From the NCBI GenBank assembly GCA_016126655.1, contig CP065955.1, positions 1,967,001 to 2,031,000 of the forward strand: 64,000 bases of DNA, in the 5' to 3' direction. A program made the translations under genes and the position numbers. Shown one piece after another: positions 33,612 through 41,625 of the stretch (the first letter of the stretch is position 1; every line of letters starts with the position of its first letter). Below the pieces are notes generated by a model. The model saw nothing but the letters and a program-made list of their open reading frames with translations. It ran no database searches and was not told the origin of the DNA. Source of the DNA: Aerococcaceae bacterium zg-1292. GTDB lineage: Bacteria > Bacillota > Bacilli > Lactobacillales > Aerococcaceae.

Positions 33612-34949
33612 CTATTTATTTGCATTAGCAGCATCAAGTTTTTGTTGCATTCTAGGCTGCACTTCCGCAACATACTCAGCAGCTGTTTGATCACCGTCTA
33701 AAACTGCTTGAATATTAATAAAGAACTCATCATACCACTCTGCATTATAAGTTCTTGCCGCAGGCATTGCTCTACCATAGTCTTCAACAACATCTAAGAA
33801 TTCTTTTTTATTAGATGGTTTAGATTCAGTATCTGAAGCCCAATCATTTGCCATATCAATTAAATTAGGAATTTGAATTTTTGCATCTACTAACTGTTGT
33901 TGGCCCTCTTTAGATGTACTTAAATACTCTACTAATTTTGCTGCTTTTTCCGGTGCTTTTGTTTTAGCCGAAACACCAATCCCTAGAGAACCAATCCAGG
34001 TAGCACTCTTTCCTGTTTTTCCTGCTGGCCAAGGCATTAAATCATATTCAAATGGTAACTTATCATATGTACTCATATCCCATGGTCCCACTGGGAAGAA
34101 AGCAATTTCTCCATTCATCCAACGTTGATAAGTATCTAAAGTTTGTGCATCAGAAATTGAGGGTGTTACTTTATGCACATTTTGTAAGTCAGCAAGGTAC
34201 TGTAATGCTTCTGCAAACTCAGGTGTATCTACCGTCACTTTATCCATAGACTCATTAATAAAATCTCCACCATTACTCCAAACAAAAGCCTGTAAACTCC
34301 AATTGATATTAAAGCCTGTACCCCATTGATCTAATTTTCCATCTCCATCAGTATCCAACGTCAAAGCTTTTGCTACATCTAAAAATTGATCCCATGTATA
34401 AGGTTTGTCTGGATCGGGTAACTCTATTCCTGCTTTTTCAAACATATCTTTGTTATAGCCTAATGCAAAAGGACCTAAGTCTTTTGGCAATCCGTACAAC
34501 GGCCCAGTCCCAACCTTTTCACCATCATAACGATAGCTTTCTGAACCATATTTCCAAACATTGTTTAAATCAAAATCTGATTTTTCTATATACTGAGTAA
34601 TATCTAATAAAACACCATTATCAACATACGCCATTAAATTTGATTGTTCAATGTAGAAGACATCTGGTACATTGCCCCCTGAAATAGCTGCTTGCAATTT
34701 TGTCGCATACTGATCTGCATCCGTAGCTATGATTTCCACCGATACTTTTTCAGCTTCTTCAAATTTTTTTATAGCTGCTTCGTAGGCTTTTTTCTCATCC
34801 TCTCCTCCTCTAAACATAAATGTTAACGAAGATACCTCTTCATTAGATTTTGACGAAGAGTTGTTTTTTTCAGCGTCATTCGATGCGCCACAACCAGATA
34901 AAACAGATAAACTAATCAATCCCAATAAGCCTATTTTTTTTAAATTCAT
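33612..34949 (-). CDS. Extracellular sugar-binding lipoprotein (family 1)
   Basis: A 445-residue lipoprotein. The signal [15 protein letters not shown] has a lipobox with Cys20. The mature part is a family-1 solute-binding fold ([44 protein letters not shown]). It is the first gene of the arabinan operon and by position captures arabino-oligosaccharides for the two permeases. Upstream are a consensus promoter, a cre and palindromic sites shared with the divergent ArsR-type regulator. Confidence 0.93.
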   Translation of the reverse strand: MNLKKIGLLGLISLSVLSGCGASNDAEKNNSSSKSNEEVSSLTFMFRGGEDEKKAYEAAIKKFEEAEKVSVEIIATDADQYATKLQAAISGGNVPDVFYIEQSNLMAYVDNGVLLDITQYIEKSDFDLNNVWKYGSESYRYDGEKVGTGPLYGLPKDLGPFALGYNKDMFEKAGIELPDPDKPYTWDQFLDVAKALTLDTDGDGKLDQWGTGFNINWSLQAFVWSNGGDFINESMDKVTVDTPEFAEALQYLADLQNVHKVTPSISDAQTLDTYQRWMNGEIAFFPVGPWDMSTYDKLPFEYDLMPWPAGKTGKSATWIGSLGIGVSAKTKAPEKAAKLVEYLSTSKEGQQQLVDAKIQIPNLIDMANDWASDTESKPSNKKEFLDVVEDYGRAMPAARTYNAEWYDEFFINIQAVLDGDQTAAEYVAEVQPRMQQKLDAANANK

Positions 34950-34969
34950 AATTTTTCCTCCTCAATGTC

Positions 34970-34983
34970 GTAAAACGCTTACA
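34970..34983 (-). promoter_or_regulatory. cre (CcpA) site of arabinan operon
   Basis: TGTAAGCGTTTTAC on the minus strand fits TGWAANCGNTNWCA except at the last two bases. It lies shortly after the -10, a roadblock position. Confidence 0.7.
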
Positions 34984-34999
34984 GAAACTTTATATGTTT

Positions 35000-35027
35000 A
35001 TTATATCCCATTTTTTCTTTTTGTCAA
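35000..35027 (-). promoter_or_regulatory. Promoter of arabinan operon
   Basis: On the minus strand TTGACA (35022-35027) and TATAAT (35000-35005) are both perfect, with a 16-bp spacer. Confidence 0.85.
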
Positions 35028-35033
35028 TAAATT

Positions 35034-35052
35034 CATTAACATAAAGTTTATT
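35034..35052. promoter_or_regulatory. Candidate operator A of ArsR-type regulator
   Basis: ATTAAC-ATAAA-GTTTAT is an imperfect version of the palindrome found intact at 35116-35135. It lies just upstream of the arabinan operon -35. Confidence 0.4.
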
Positions 35053-35075
35053 TCTATCTGATTATTAACATTTAT

Positions 35076-35092
35076 ATTAACTAAAGAAGTTG
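35076..35092. promoter_or_regulatory. Candidate operator B of ArsR-type regulator
   Basis: ATTAACTAAAGAAGTTGA shares the TTAACT half and AGTT half of operator C, and overlaps the -35 of the regulator gene promoter. Confidence 0.5.
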
Positions 35093-35118
35093 ACAGGATT
35101 GACTTATTGCGGTATAAT
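35090..35118 (+). promoter_or_regulatory. Promoter of ArsR-type regulator gene
   Basis: A perfect TTGACA (35090-35095) and a perfect TATAAT (35113-35118) are 17 bp apart, about 38 bases before the start codon. Operators B and C overlap its two hexamers. Confidence 0.9.
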
Positions 35119-35135
35119 TAACTAAAAAGTTAATT
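35116..35135. promoter_or_regulatory. Operator C, perfect palindrome on the regulator promoter
   Basis: AATTAACT and AGTTAATT form perfect 8-bp arms with a 4-base AAAA spacer. The site overlaps the -10 and covers the probable transcription start, so binding would repress the regulator itself. Confidence 0.65.
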
Positions 35136-35155
35136 GTTAGCGAGGTTTTCTTAAT

Positions 35156-36046
35156 ATGCAGACATTTATTGATAATGAATCCCTATCTGTTTATGAAGCA
35201 TTATCTAGTAGAGTTAGATTAGAAATAATCCAATTACTCTCTCAAAAAAAAATGAATATCAAAGAAATTGCAGACGCTCTTTCTCTCAGCAGTGCTATCA
35301 TAACATCTCATGTAAACAAACTTGAAAATGCAAAAATAATAAAAACCGAAAAAGTTGGTCAACAAAAAATTTCATCATTAGCTGTTGATAAAATCGAAAT
35401 TAATTTTCCTAAGAAAATTTTTTCAGCTTTTGATGTGAATTGTATTTCAATCCCAATTGGTCACTACACAGATTTTAGTATTAAACCTACTTGCGGACTA
35501 GCATCTGAGTCTCATTTTATCGGTTATGTCGATGACCCTAAGTATTTTATTATCCCTGAAAGAATCGATGCACAAATTTTATGGTTCACTCAAGGCTATG
35601 TGGAATATCAAATTCCTAATCTCATCCAATCATCAGATACATTAGAAATGATTGATATTGCTCTTGAAATTTCTTCCGAATTCCCATTTGCTAATGATAA
35701 TTGGCCTTCTGATATCACTTTTTCATTAAATGATATTGAAATAGGCACATGGACTAGCCCTGGGGATTTTGCTGATACAAGAGGAGTATATACTCCTGAA
35801 TGGTATCCAGATAATTTAAATCAATACGGTTTGCTAAAAACACTTAGAATTACCTCACATGGCACCTATATTGATGCTGAATCCCTTTCCACAATTTCAA
35901 CCAAAGATTTTTCTTCCGATGCACAAATATGGAAATTTCGTATTGAAGTAAAAGAAAACGCAACAAATGTAGGCGGTTGTACTCTTTTTGGTAACAAATT
36001 CGGAAATCATCCTCAAGATATTGTTTTTAAGACATATACAAGTTGA
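35156..36046 (+). CDS. ArsR-type winged-helix regulator with large C-terminal domain
   Basis: A 296-residue protein. Residues 1-85 are an ArsR-like winged helix (SSRVRLEIIQLLSQKKMNIKEIADALSLSSAIITSHVNKLENAKII). Classical metal-sensing ArsR proteins stop near residue 110, and no metal-binding Cys cluster is seen here. Residues 95-296 form an extra domain rich in beta strands with Trp-containing motifs (TWTSPGDFADTRG, TPEWYPDNLNQYG, NVGGCTLFGNKFGNHPQDI), which looks like a sugar-binding jelly roll. It is divergent from the arabinan operon, and palindromes lie on its own promoter. It probably senses an arabinose-containing ligand. The ligand assignment is inference. Confidence 0.82.
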   Translation: MQTFIDNESLSVYEALSSRVRLEIIQLLSQKKMNIKEIADALSLSSAIITSHVNKLENAKIIKTEKVGQQKISSLAVDKIEINFPKKIFSAFDVNCISIPIGHYTDFSIKPTCGLASESHFIGYVDDPKYFIIPERIDAQILWFTQGYVEYQIPNLIQSSDTLEMIDIALEISSEFPFANDNWPSDITFSLNDIEIGTWTSPGDFADTRGVYTPEWYPDNLNQYGLLKTLRITSHGTYIDAESLSTISTKDFSSDAQIWKFRIEVKENATNVGGCTLFGNKFGNHPQDIVFKTYTS

Positions 36047-36109
36047 GTAACAACAATGATATTGTTTTCTTAGCATTGATGTAAATTGAGCTTATGAAAC
36101 AGGAATCGT

Positions 36110-36748
36110 CATGATGGTTGATGAAAACGACTATTCACTTTAAATTTATTCAAATTATGAAAAAGTAATAATTGGTGAGCATATCATCTATCAACGGATG
36201 TGTGAAAAAAACGCTGGAAAAGACAGTAAAAAAGCATGTGATAACAAAAAAGAATTTTTCAAAGTAGAAATGGAAGTTGAAAAAGTAAATAGTTATGATA
36301 AGAATAAAGAGACTATCTAGAAATCATTGAAGTATCCAAGAGTGTATGTGGCAATTTCAAATACAACAGCTACCACATCAGAAAAAACTTTAAACACCTA
36401 TTACAGATATAATGTAATTGAAGCACATAATAATAGCATGAAGAACTTTCTTGCATTTGACCGATTATACAAACATAAAAACCAATACATCCGAGGGAAA
36501 TTTATCATTTTATTTATCGAACTAATGTTAAAAGCAGTTATGACACAAGTATAGAATAACTTAGATAAGAGGTTTGTTTAAACGGTTAAAGGTAAGTTAT
36601 TAGTGTTAAAGAAAAGAACACATCAAACAAGAAAATATGGTGAGATTACTTAAGCCTTTGACAGAGAAACAAAAAATATTCTATCTTTTTATATTGAAGC
36701 AAAAGCATTTGAAGTACATAGTAAAAACCACTCCTCTAGTGTATAATT
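36110..36748 (+). pseudogene. Decayed DDE transposase (IS4/IS1634-like)
   Basis: Interrupted frames give pieces such as YPRVYVAISNTTATTSEKTL...YYRYNVIEAHNNSMKNFL and FDRLYKHKNQYIRGKFIILF, which resemble the C-terminal half of IS1634-type transposases, where the conserved Glu follows an ISN...YR..-x-IE pattern. A final LLKPLTEKQKIFYLF piece occurs further on in another frame. Stops and frameshifts show it is dead. The 5' half of the gene is absent. Confidence 0.6.
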
Positions 36749-37009
36749 AATTAGGAGTTTGGGTGACAAACTGGAATAACTGAGCAATTATGAAGAATCA
36801 AGCACTCCGAATTTTCTCAGTTTTTTTTCTGAAATCCAATTGAAAAATGAAAGAATACCAACTTTTTCTGGGGAATGGGGAGTGCTCCGACAGCTTGTGG
36901 GGACCCCTATCCCCCCAATTTGTGTCGGAGAAAATTGTTTTTTTGCCTATTAGCCTCTTAAAATATAAAGCATGAAACGTTCGTCTTTTATATTTTTAGG
37001 AGGTTTTTT

Positions 37010-38267
37010 ATGAATACTTATCATGAACTTATTGCCCGTTTTTTTTAATTTACCCAGTTATCGAATTCAAACCATCGATGCTAGCCCCAATGGAGTGATT
37101 CGCTGTTTCCTTTTGGATAATATTAAACATTGTCCATTCTGCTTTCACTCATCCTTCCATAGTAAGGGTTATTACTCTAAAACATATACCGTCCTACTTC
37201 AACACCATCAACAATTACAAATCGAAGCGAAAATCAAACGTTATAAATATTTACGATGCAATAAATCTTTCTCTGTTCCTCTTAATCTCACGCCAAATCA
37301 TTTTAGAATTTCTTATGCGACGATTGAAGGTATCATGAATGCTCTTAAAAAGTGTAACAAAACGTTTGCTTCTGTAGCTTCTAATTTTAACCTTTCCGAA
37401 ACAACAGTCAGACGCTATTTTGATAAATATTACCATCCACCTAAAGTTTATCTACCACGGTTCTTTGTCTCGATGAAGTATTTATCCCTTCACTAGACAT
37501 TCAATCAAAGTATCTGACTGTTATGTATGACTTCGAGAATAAGAAACTCGTTGAAGTTTTACCTAGTCGATGGAAAAATTACCTACTCAACTACTTTGCT
37601 CAGATTCCTTTAGAACATCGTAATAAAGTGGAATATGTCTGTAGTGATATGTAAATGGTCGCTCAACAACACCTTAAAAAAGCTACCATTTGCGTTGATT
37701 CCTTCCATGTCATCAGAAACTTAAACGATAGCTTAGATAGAATCAGAGTAAAAATAATGCGTCAATTTCATTCTGATTCTACTGAATATTATCTACTAAA
37801 ACAATGGAAATATCTACTTTTCGAACGCAAATCTGATTTTCATAATCGTCCACAGTATAATCGGAAATTAAAACGATATATTAATAAAGCTCAATTGTTG
37901 GAAAATATATTAGAGATTGACCCACTATTAGAAAAAGCATATCACTTAGTCGAACTATATTTTAATTTCAATAATACTTTTTTGGCTTTCGAAGAAAAAA
38001 TGGATAATTTAATGAGTATTATTAGTGAATATCAACAGTCGAATATTCCAGAATTAAAACAGTTCAGACGTACCTTGTACAATTGGAGAGTTGAAATATG
38101 TCATTCTTTTATCTTGATTGATTATCGTACCATTTGATGCTTTTACAGAAGCATCAAATGGTACGATAAAGGATATAATGCGTAATGCAAAGGGAATGCA
38201 TTCTTTTACAAGAGCACGCAATCGTATGATGTATGTTGTTAATCAAGACACACGGACGTTAAGATAG
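37010..38267 (+). pseudogene. ISL3-family transposase, multiply broken
   Basis: After TAGGAGG and an ATG the frame reads MNTYHELIARFF and shifts at a run of eight T. It continues as NLPSYRIQTIDASPNG with the Cys-rich zinc segment HCPFCFHSSF. It shifts again near 37465 (LDEVFIPS), meets a TAA at about 37652 after YVCSDM, resumes with ATICVDSFHVIRNLND (the DRFHV-like catalytic region), and shifts once more at about 38110-38140 to give SNGTIKDIMRNAKG near the C-terminus. At least three frameshifts and one stop make it inactive. The family call rests on the order of these motifs. Confidence 0.85.
38122..38169. repeat. Perfect 21-bp palindrome inside the dead ISL3 transposase gene
   Basis: Bases 38122-38142 and 38149-38169 are exact reverse complements with a 6-base loop. 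The right arm encodes part of the conserved SNGTIK motif. The left arm is not in frame with it, which suggests that one arm was created by a templated copying event. Confidence 0.75.
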
Positions 38268-38312
38268 TCTAAAATTACTATCATTTATTAACAATTACGA
38301 ACGTTTCATAAG

Positions 38313-38365
38313 AAAAACAGAAAAACCATCGTAAAATTTCACGATGGTTTTTCTGTTTTTCCCCC
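38313..38365 (+). terminator. Terminator of the ISL3 element
   Basis: AAAAACAGAAAAACCATCGT pairs perfectly over 20 bp with 38341-38360 across an 8-base loop. T runs flank both sides, so it can stop transcription in either direction. Confidence 0.8.
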
Positions 38366-38509
38366 CATTTATTGTCAGAGATCCAAAATGAATATTTTAC
38401 ATTCTTCTACATTCCAATAAGAATATAGTGTATTTTTTATATAAAATATTCTGTTTCGTATGCCGCTTTATATATAATACGCTTAAAATAATTATATTAA
38501 TCCTTTTTA

Positions 38510-38863
38510 TTAATCTCTAGACAAACTTAGTACAGCAATACCTTTGCTTTCAAGGCTTTTTTTCACATTTCCATGATGGAACTTCGTTTCGCCTATTAGG
38601 ACTTGCCCCAATCCTCTACAATCAATTACAACTTCATATCCATGGTCAAGAATCCATTTTTCCCAATCCTCATATTTTTTTGCATAAGCGTGACCCGTTA
38701 ATAACCACACTTTTTTGTCTCCTAATACTTCATCGTGGGAATTAATCCACTCAATAATCTTTTCTTGATCGTAACTTTTTTCCATGACTCTAGTTGCATA
38801 TTCATAAAAACTACTAACTGAATTAAGATAAGGATCTTGACTAAAATAAATATTGTTTTTCAT
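38510..38863 (-). CDS. Hypothetical protein
   Basis: A 117-residue soluble protein with no signal peptide or membrane segment. It has a WLLTGHAYAKKYEDWEKWILDHGYEVVIDCRGLGQ stretch and many charged residues. I do not recognise the family. AGAGGAAAAA precedes the ATG, and it lies 38 bp after the esterase gene on the same strand, so it is probably the last gene of the xylosidase-esterase group. It could be a shortened relic of a longer gene, since the ISL3 element lies just downstream. Confidence 0.55.
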   Translation of the reverse strand: MKNNIYFSQDPYLNSVSSFYEYATRVMEKSYDQEKIIEWINSHDEVLGDKKVWLLTGHAYAKKYEDWEKWILDHGYEVVIDCRGLGQVLIGETKFHHGNVKKSLESKGIAVLSLSRD

Positions 38864-38901
38864 ACATTTTTCCTCTTTACTTTTTTATTATTATCATATA
38901 T

Positions 38902-39828
38902 TTATTGTTTATCAATACATTTATTAATAAAAGCAATAATATCACTGTTACACTTTTGAGCAATCTCATCACGAATATCATAATTAAAATTATGATATCT
39001 AGGATTAAATATATCTCCATAAATTCTAAATTCATGTTCTATTCCTTTGGCAAGAAGATATCCATCTAATCGCGCATTAGCTTCTAGCATCATATCATAA
39101 TTCGACGTAGTTATCATTAGGGGGGATATTGAGCTGGTTAGGTAACTTTCTGTGTCTAATAAATCATATTGATTAATTAATACGTCCTCAGTAAAATAAG
39201 CTTTAGTTGGAAAACTCAAAACTCCAGGTAGAGTCAAAAACGCAGCAGCACAATTAAGAATAGTTGTTCTCACAGTAATATTTGGAATAGTATACCCAAA
39301 TTTTTTACGGAATTCTGGATTCTTCATAATCGTCAAATACTGTAAAGTCATTTGTCCCCCTGCGCTGTCTCCCATCAATATAATATTTTCTGTATCGATA
39401 TCATAATAATGGCCATTTTCAGCAACCCAATGCATTACACGATTAACATCATCTAATTCACCTGGAAAAATTACATCTGGTGGTAAACGATAATTAAAAT
39501 TGACAAACCCAATACCATTCTTAGCAAATTCTAGACCAAAGAATTGATATATTTCCTTAGTTCCATAGGTCCAACCTCCACCATGAATATGGATAATTGT
39601 TGGGACTTTACCCATTCTTTTTTTAGGCAAATAGATATCTAACTCATGCCATACTTCTACATTACCATATAAAATATTATCCACTCGCTCAACTTCTGGG
39701 TGTTCTTTTGCCAGCCCTTCATTTCGTTTATCATCACTTTCTTGTAAATGTAGATTTAATTCCTTTATACTTTCAAGTGGATCGTCCATGCTTTCAATTC
39801 GCGCTATCAATTCTCTTAATTCTTCCAT
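38902..39828 (-). CDS. Alpha/beta-hydrolase esterase (HSL/BD-FAE type)
   Basis: A 308-residue carboxylesterase. The oxyanion motif HIHGGGWTYG and nucleophile elbow GDSAGGQ are of the hormone-sensitive-lipase/BD-FAE group, and a C-terminal NYDMMLEANARLDGYL plus RYHNFNY region supplies the likely Asp and His. It probably removes acetyl or feruloyl groups from xylo-oligosaccharides, judged from the adjoining GH43 xylosidase gene 6 bp upstream. No signal peptide is seen. The ATG at 39828 is used, since the codon before it is a TTG with poorer spacing. Confidence 0.82.
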   Translation of the reverse strand: MEELRELIARIESMDDPLESIKELNLHLQESDDKRNEGLAKEHPEVERVDNILYGNVEVWHELDIYLPKKRMGKVPTIIHIHGGGWTYGTKEIYQFFGLEFAKNGIGFVNFNYRLPPDVIFPGELDDVNRVMHWVAENGHYYDIDTENIILMGDSAGGQMTLQYLTIMKNPEFRKKFGYTIPNITVRTTILNCAAAFLTLPGVLSFPTKAYFTEDVLINQYDLLDTESYLTSSISPLMITTSNYDMMLEANARLDGYLLAKGIEHEFRIYGDIFNPRYHNFNYDIRDEIAQKCNSDIIAFINKCIDKQ

Positions 39829-39834
39829 CAAAAA

Positions 39835-41445
39835 CTATTCTCCTTTATAACTAAAGACCTTAAAAACCGCTTGATTATCTGATTTCATACCATTCGCAGT
39901 CGCAAACATACCTAAAATTACACCCGTCATCCCGTCAATTGATTTCGGTAAAATATCTCTCCCATCAGCATTTTCTAAAATACATTTCATTTGTTCGCAT
40001 GACTTTCCTTCATAGAATGATATATTTTGTCCTTTTTGATAAATTTTAAGATAGATTTCTTCATTATGGATAGGATGTTTTATTAATACAGTCTCTATTG
40101 TTTGACTACTAAATCCTGGCATATAAATTGGTACTGCAACATCAGTGACACACAGAACAATCTGTAAATAAAAGTAGTTCCCTTCTCTAATCTTTTCGAG
40201 TCTATAATGATGATTATTTCCCTGTAAAATAACCAGTCCTGCAGATTCCGATTCTTGTGGCGAAAAATCCATTTTACAAAGTAAACTATAGTTAATATGA
40301 CACTGACGACACCCAATCACAGCTATATTATCAAAATATTGAGCATTTAATTCATCATCTATCAAACTACGTATCGGTCGACCTAAAGATCGAGGCAAAC
40401 ACTTCAATTTGAGTGCATTTTCATTTAATTCCCAAAATTCTTGATAAGGAGTTCCCCAAAATACTAGATTATTCCAATCAAATGTTGAAAAATCCACATC
40501 AAAATCATTGCTTAAACTTCGCTCTAATTTTTCCTCCCTGAGACCTATTTCATATTCCCATTCAAGTTTTCCTGTCATAGGACTAAGAAGCGGCCAGCCA
40601 TCTTCCCAAATTACAGGACATAGAAATGACTCCCTCCCCATATTTTTATTATACCCCTCAATTGTTCTAGACCCTAACATCACTGCATACCAATTCCCAT
40701 CAGATGCTGAAACAAAATCCGCATGTCCAACATTCGTAATAGATGCTTTCTTACCTAAATGCCGATGGGTTAATATGGGATTCCCTTCATAACCTTCATA
40801 CCAACCATCAATCGTTTTACTCCGCGCAACCGATACTGCGTGGTAAAATTCGGTTCCACCTTCTGCAATAATTAAATAATAGTAGTCATCTTTTTTATAC
40901 AAATGAGGAGCTTCCGGTGCTTTTGCACTTCTCAAAGCAGAATCCCAAATTAAATGTCGCTCATCACTACATGTCATAGTGTCTATGTTAAATCGATTCA
41001 AATATATATACCGTTTACCATCATTCTCTATTGTTCCAACAATATAAGCTTGATTATCGTCATCAAAAAACAGTGATGCATCTATCCCTGGAACATCAGT
41101 CAACAAATAAGGTTTTGACCATGGACCGGAGGGATTTTCTGACTTCAGCAATATATTTTGATTAATGCTATAATTCATAACAATAATATAAAAGTAACCT
41201 TCATGATATCTAATAGTAGGTGCCATGACTCCACCGGTATAACTATTTGCTCGGACATAGAAATTATTATTTCCCGTTAATGCATGACCAATTTTTTCCC
41301 AATTTGCTAAATCTCTACTATGAAAAATAGGCACCCCTGGGAAAAGCTCAAAACTAGAACATGCTAAGTAATAATCATCACCTACACGACAAATACTTGG
41401 ATCTGGATAAAATCCAGGAATAATAGGATTTTGTACTTTCACCAT
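39835..41445 (-). CDS. GH43 beta-xylosidase (XynB-like)
   Basis: A 536-residue two-domain enzyme. NPIIPGFYPDPSICRVGDDYYLACSSFELFPGVPIF is the classic XynB opening with base Asp16. GIDASLFFD holds the second Asp and AKAPEAPHLY the acid Glu. The C-terminal beta-sandwich contributes to substrate binding in this group. It is cytoplasmic and releases xylose from xylo-oligosaccharides, or arabinose. The ribosome site is weak. The following genes encode an esterase and a small unknown protein, forming a short group. Confidence 0.9.
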   Translation of the reverse strand: MVKVQNPIIPGFYPDPSICRVGDDYYLACSSFELFPGVPIFHSRDLANWEKIGHALTGNNNFYVRANSYTGGVMAPTIRYHEGYFYIIVMNYSINQNILLKSENPSGPWSKPYLLTDVPGIDASLFFDDDNQAYIVGTIENDGKRYIYLNRFNIDTMTCSDERHLIWDSALRSAKAPEAPHLYKKDDYYYLIIAEGGTEFYHAVSVARSKTIDGWYEGYEGNPILTHRHLGKKASITNVGHADFVSASDGNWYAVMLGSRTIEGYNKNMGRESFLCPVIWEDGWPLLSPMTGKLEWEYEIGLREEKLERSLSNDFDVDFSTFDWNNLVFWGTPYQEFWELNENALKLKCLPRSLGRPIRSLIDDELNAQYFDNIAVIGCRQCHINYSLLCKMDFSPQESESAGLVILQGNNHHYRLEKIREGNYFYLQIVLCVTDVAVPIYMPGFSSQTIETVLIKHPIHNEEIYLKIYQKGQNISFYEGKSCEQMKCILENADGRDILPKSIDGMTGVILGMFATANGMKSDNQAVFKVFSYKGE

Positions 41446-41625
41446 ATTAATAATTCATCCTTTTCATCAATTTAATAATAGTTCTTTGGTTTCGTAAAGT
41501 TAGAAAATTCATTAACTTCAGTACGTCATCACATCATCACACACTGATGTTGTTAAATAATCTATTTACGCTTGTCTATTTCAGCACCTTAATTTTTTAC
41601 TCAAGTCTTTTCCTTAAGTCTCTTG

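Larger units (their letters stand above)
36884..38381 (+). mobile_element. ISL3-family insertion sequence, inactive
   Basis: The left end (36884-36902, CTCCGACA...TGGGG) and the reverse complement of the right end (38362-38381, CTCTGACA...TGGGG) match as imperfect terminal inverted repeats. The length of about 1.5 kb is normal for ISL3 elements. The left end also carries an inner inverted copy of itself (TGTCGGAG at 36923-36930), giving a hairpin that would shield the transposase gene from read-through. Target duplications could not be assigned confidently. Confidence 0.65.

Noticed and set aside
41446..41625. Promoter or small gene between GH3 and GH43 genes
   Set aside because: No hexamer pair with good spacing and no open frame is visible, so read-through from the GH3 gene seems possible but cannot be shown.
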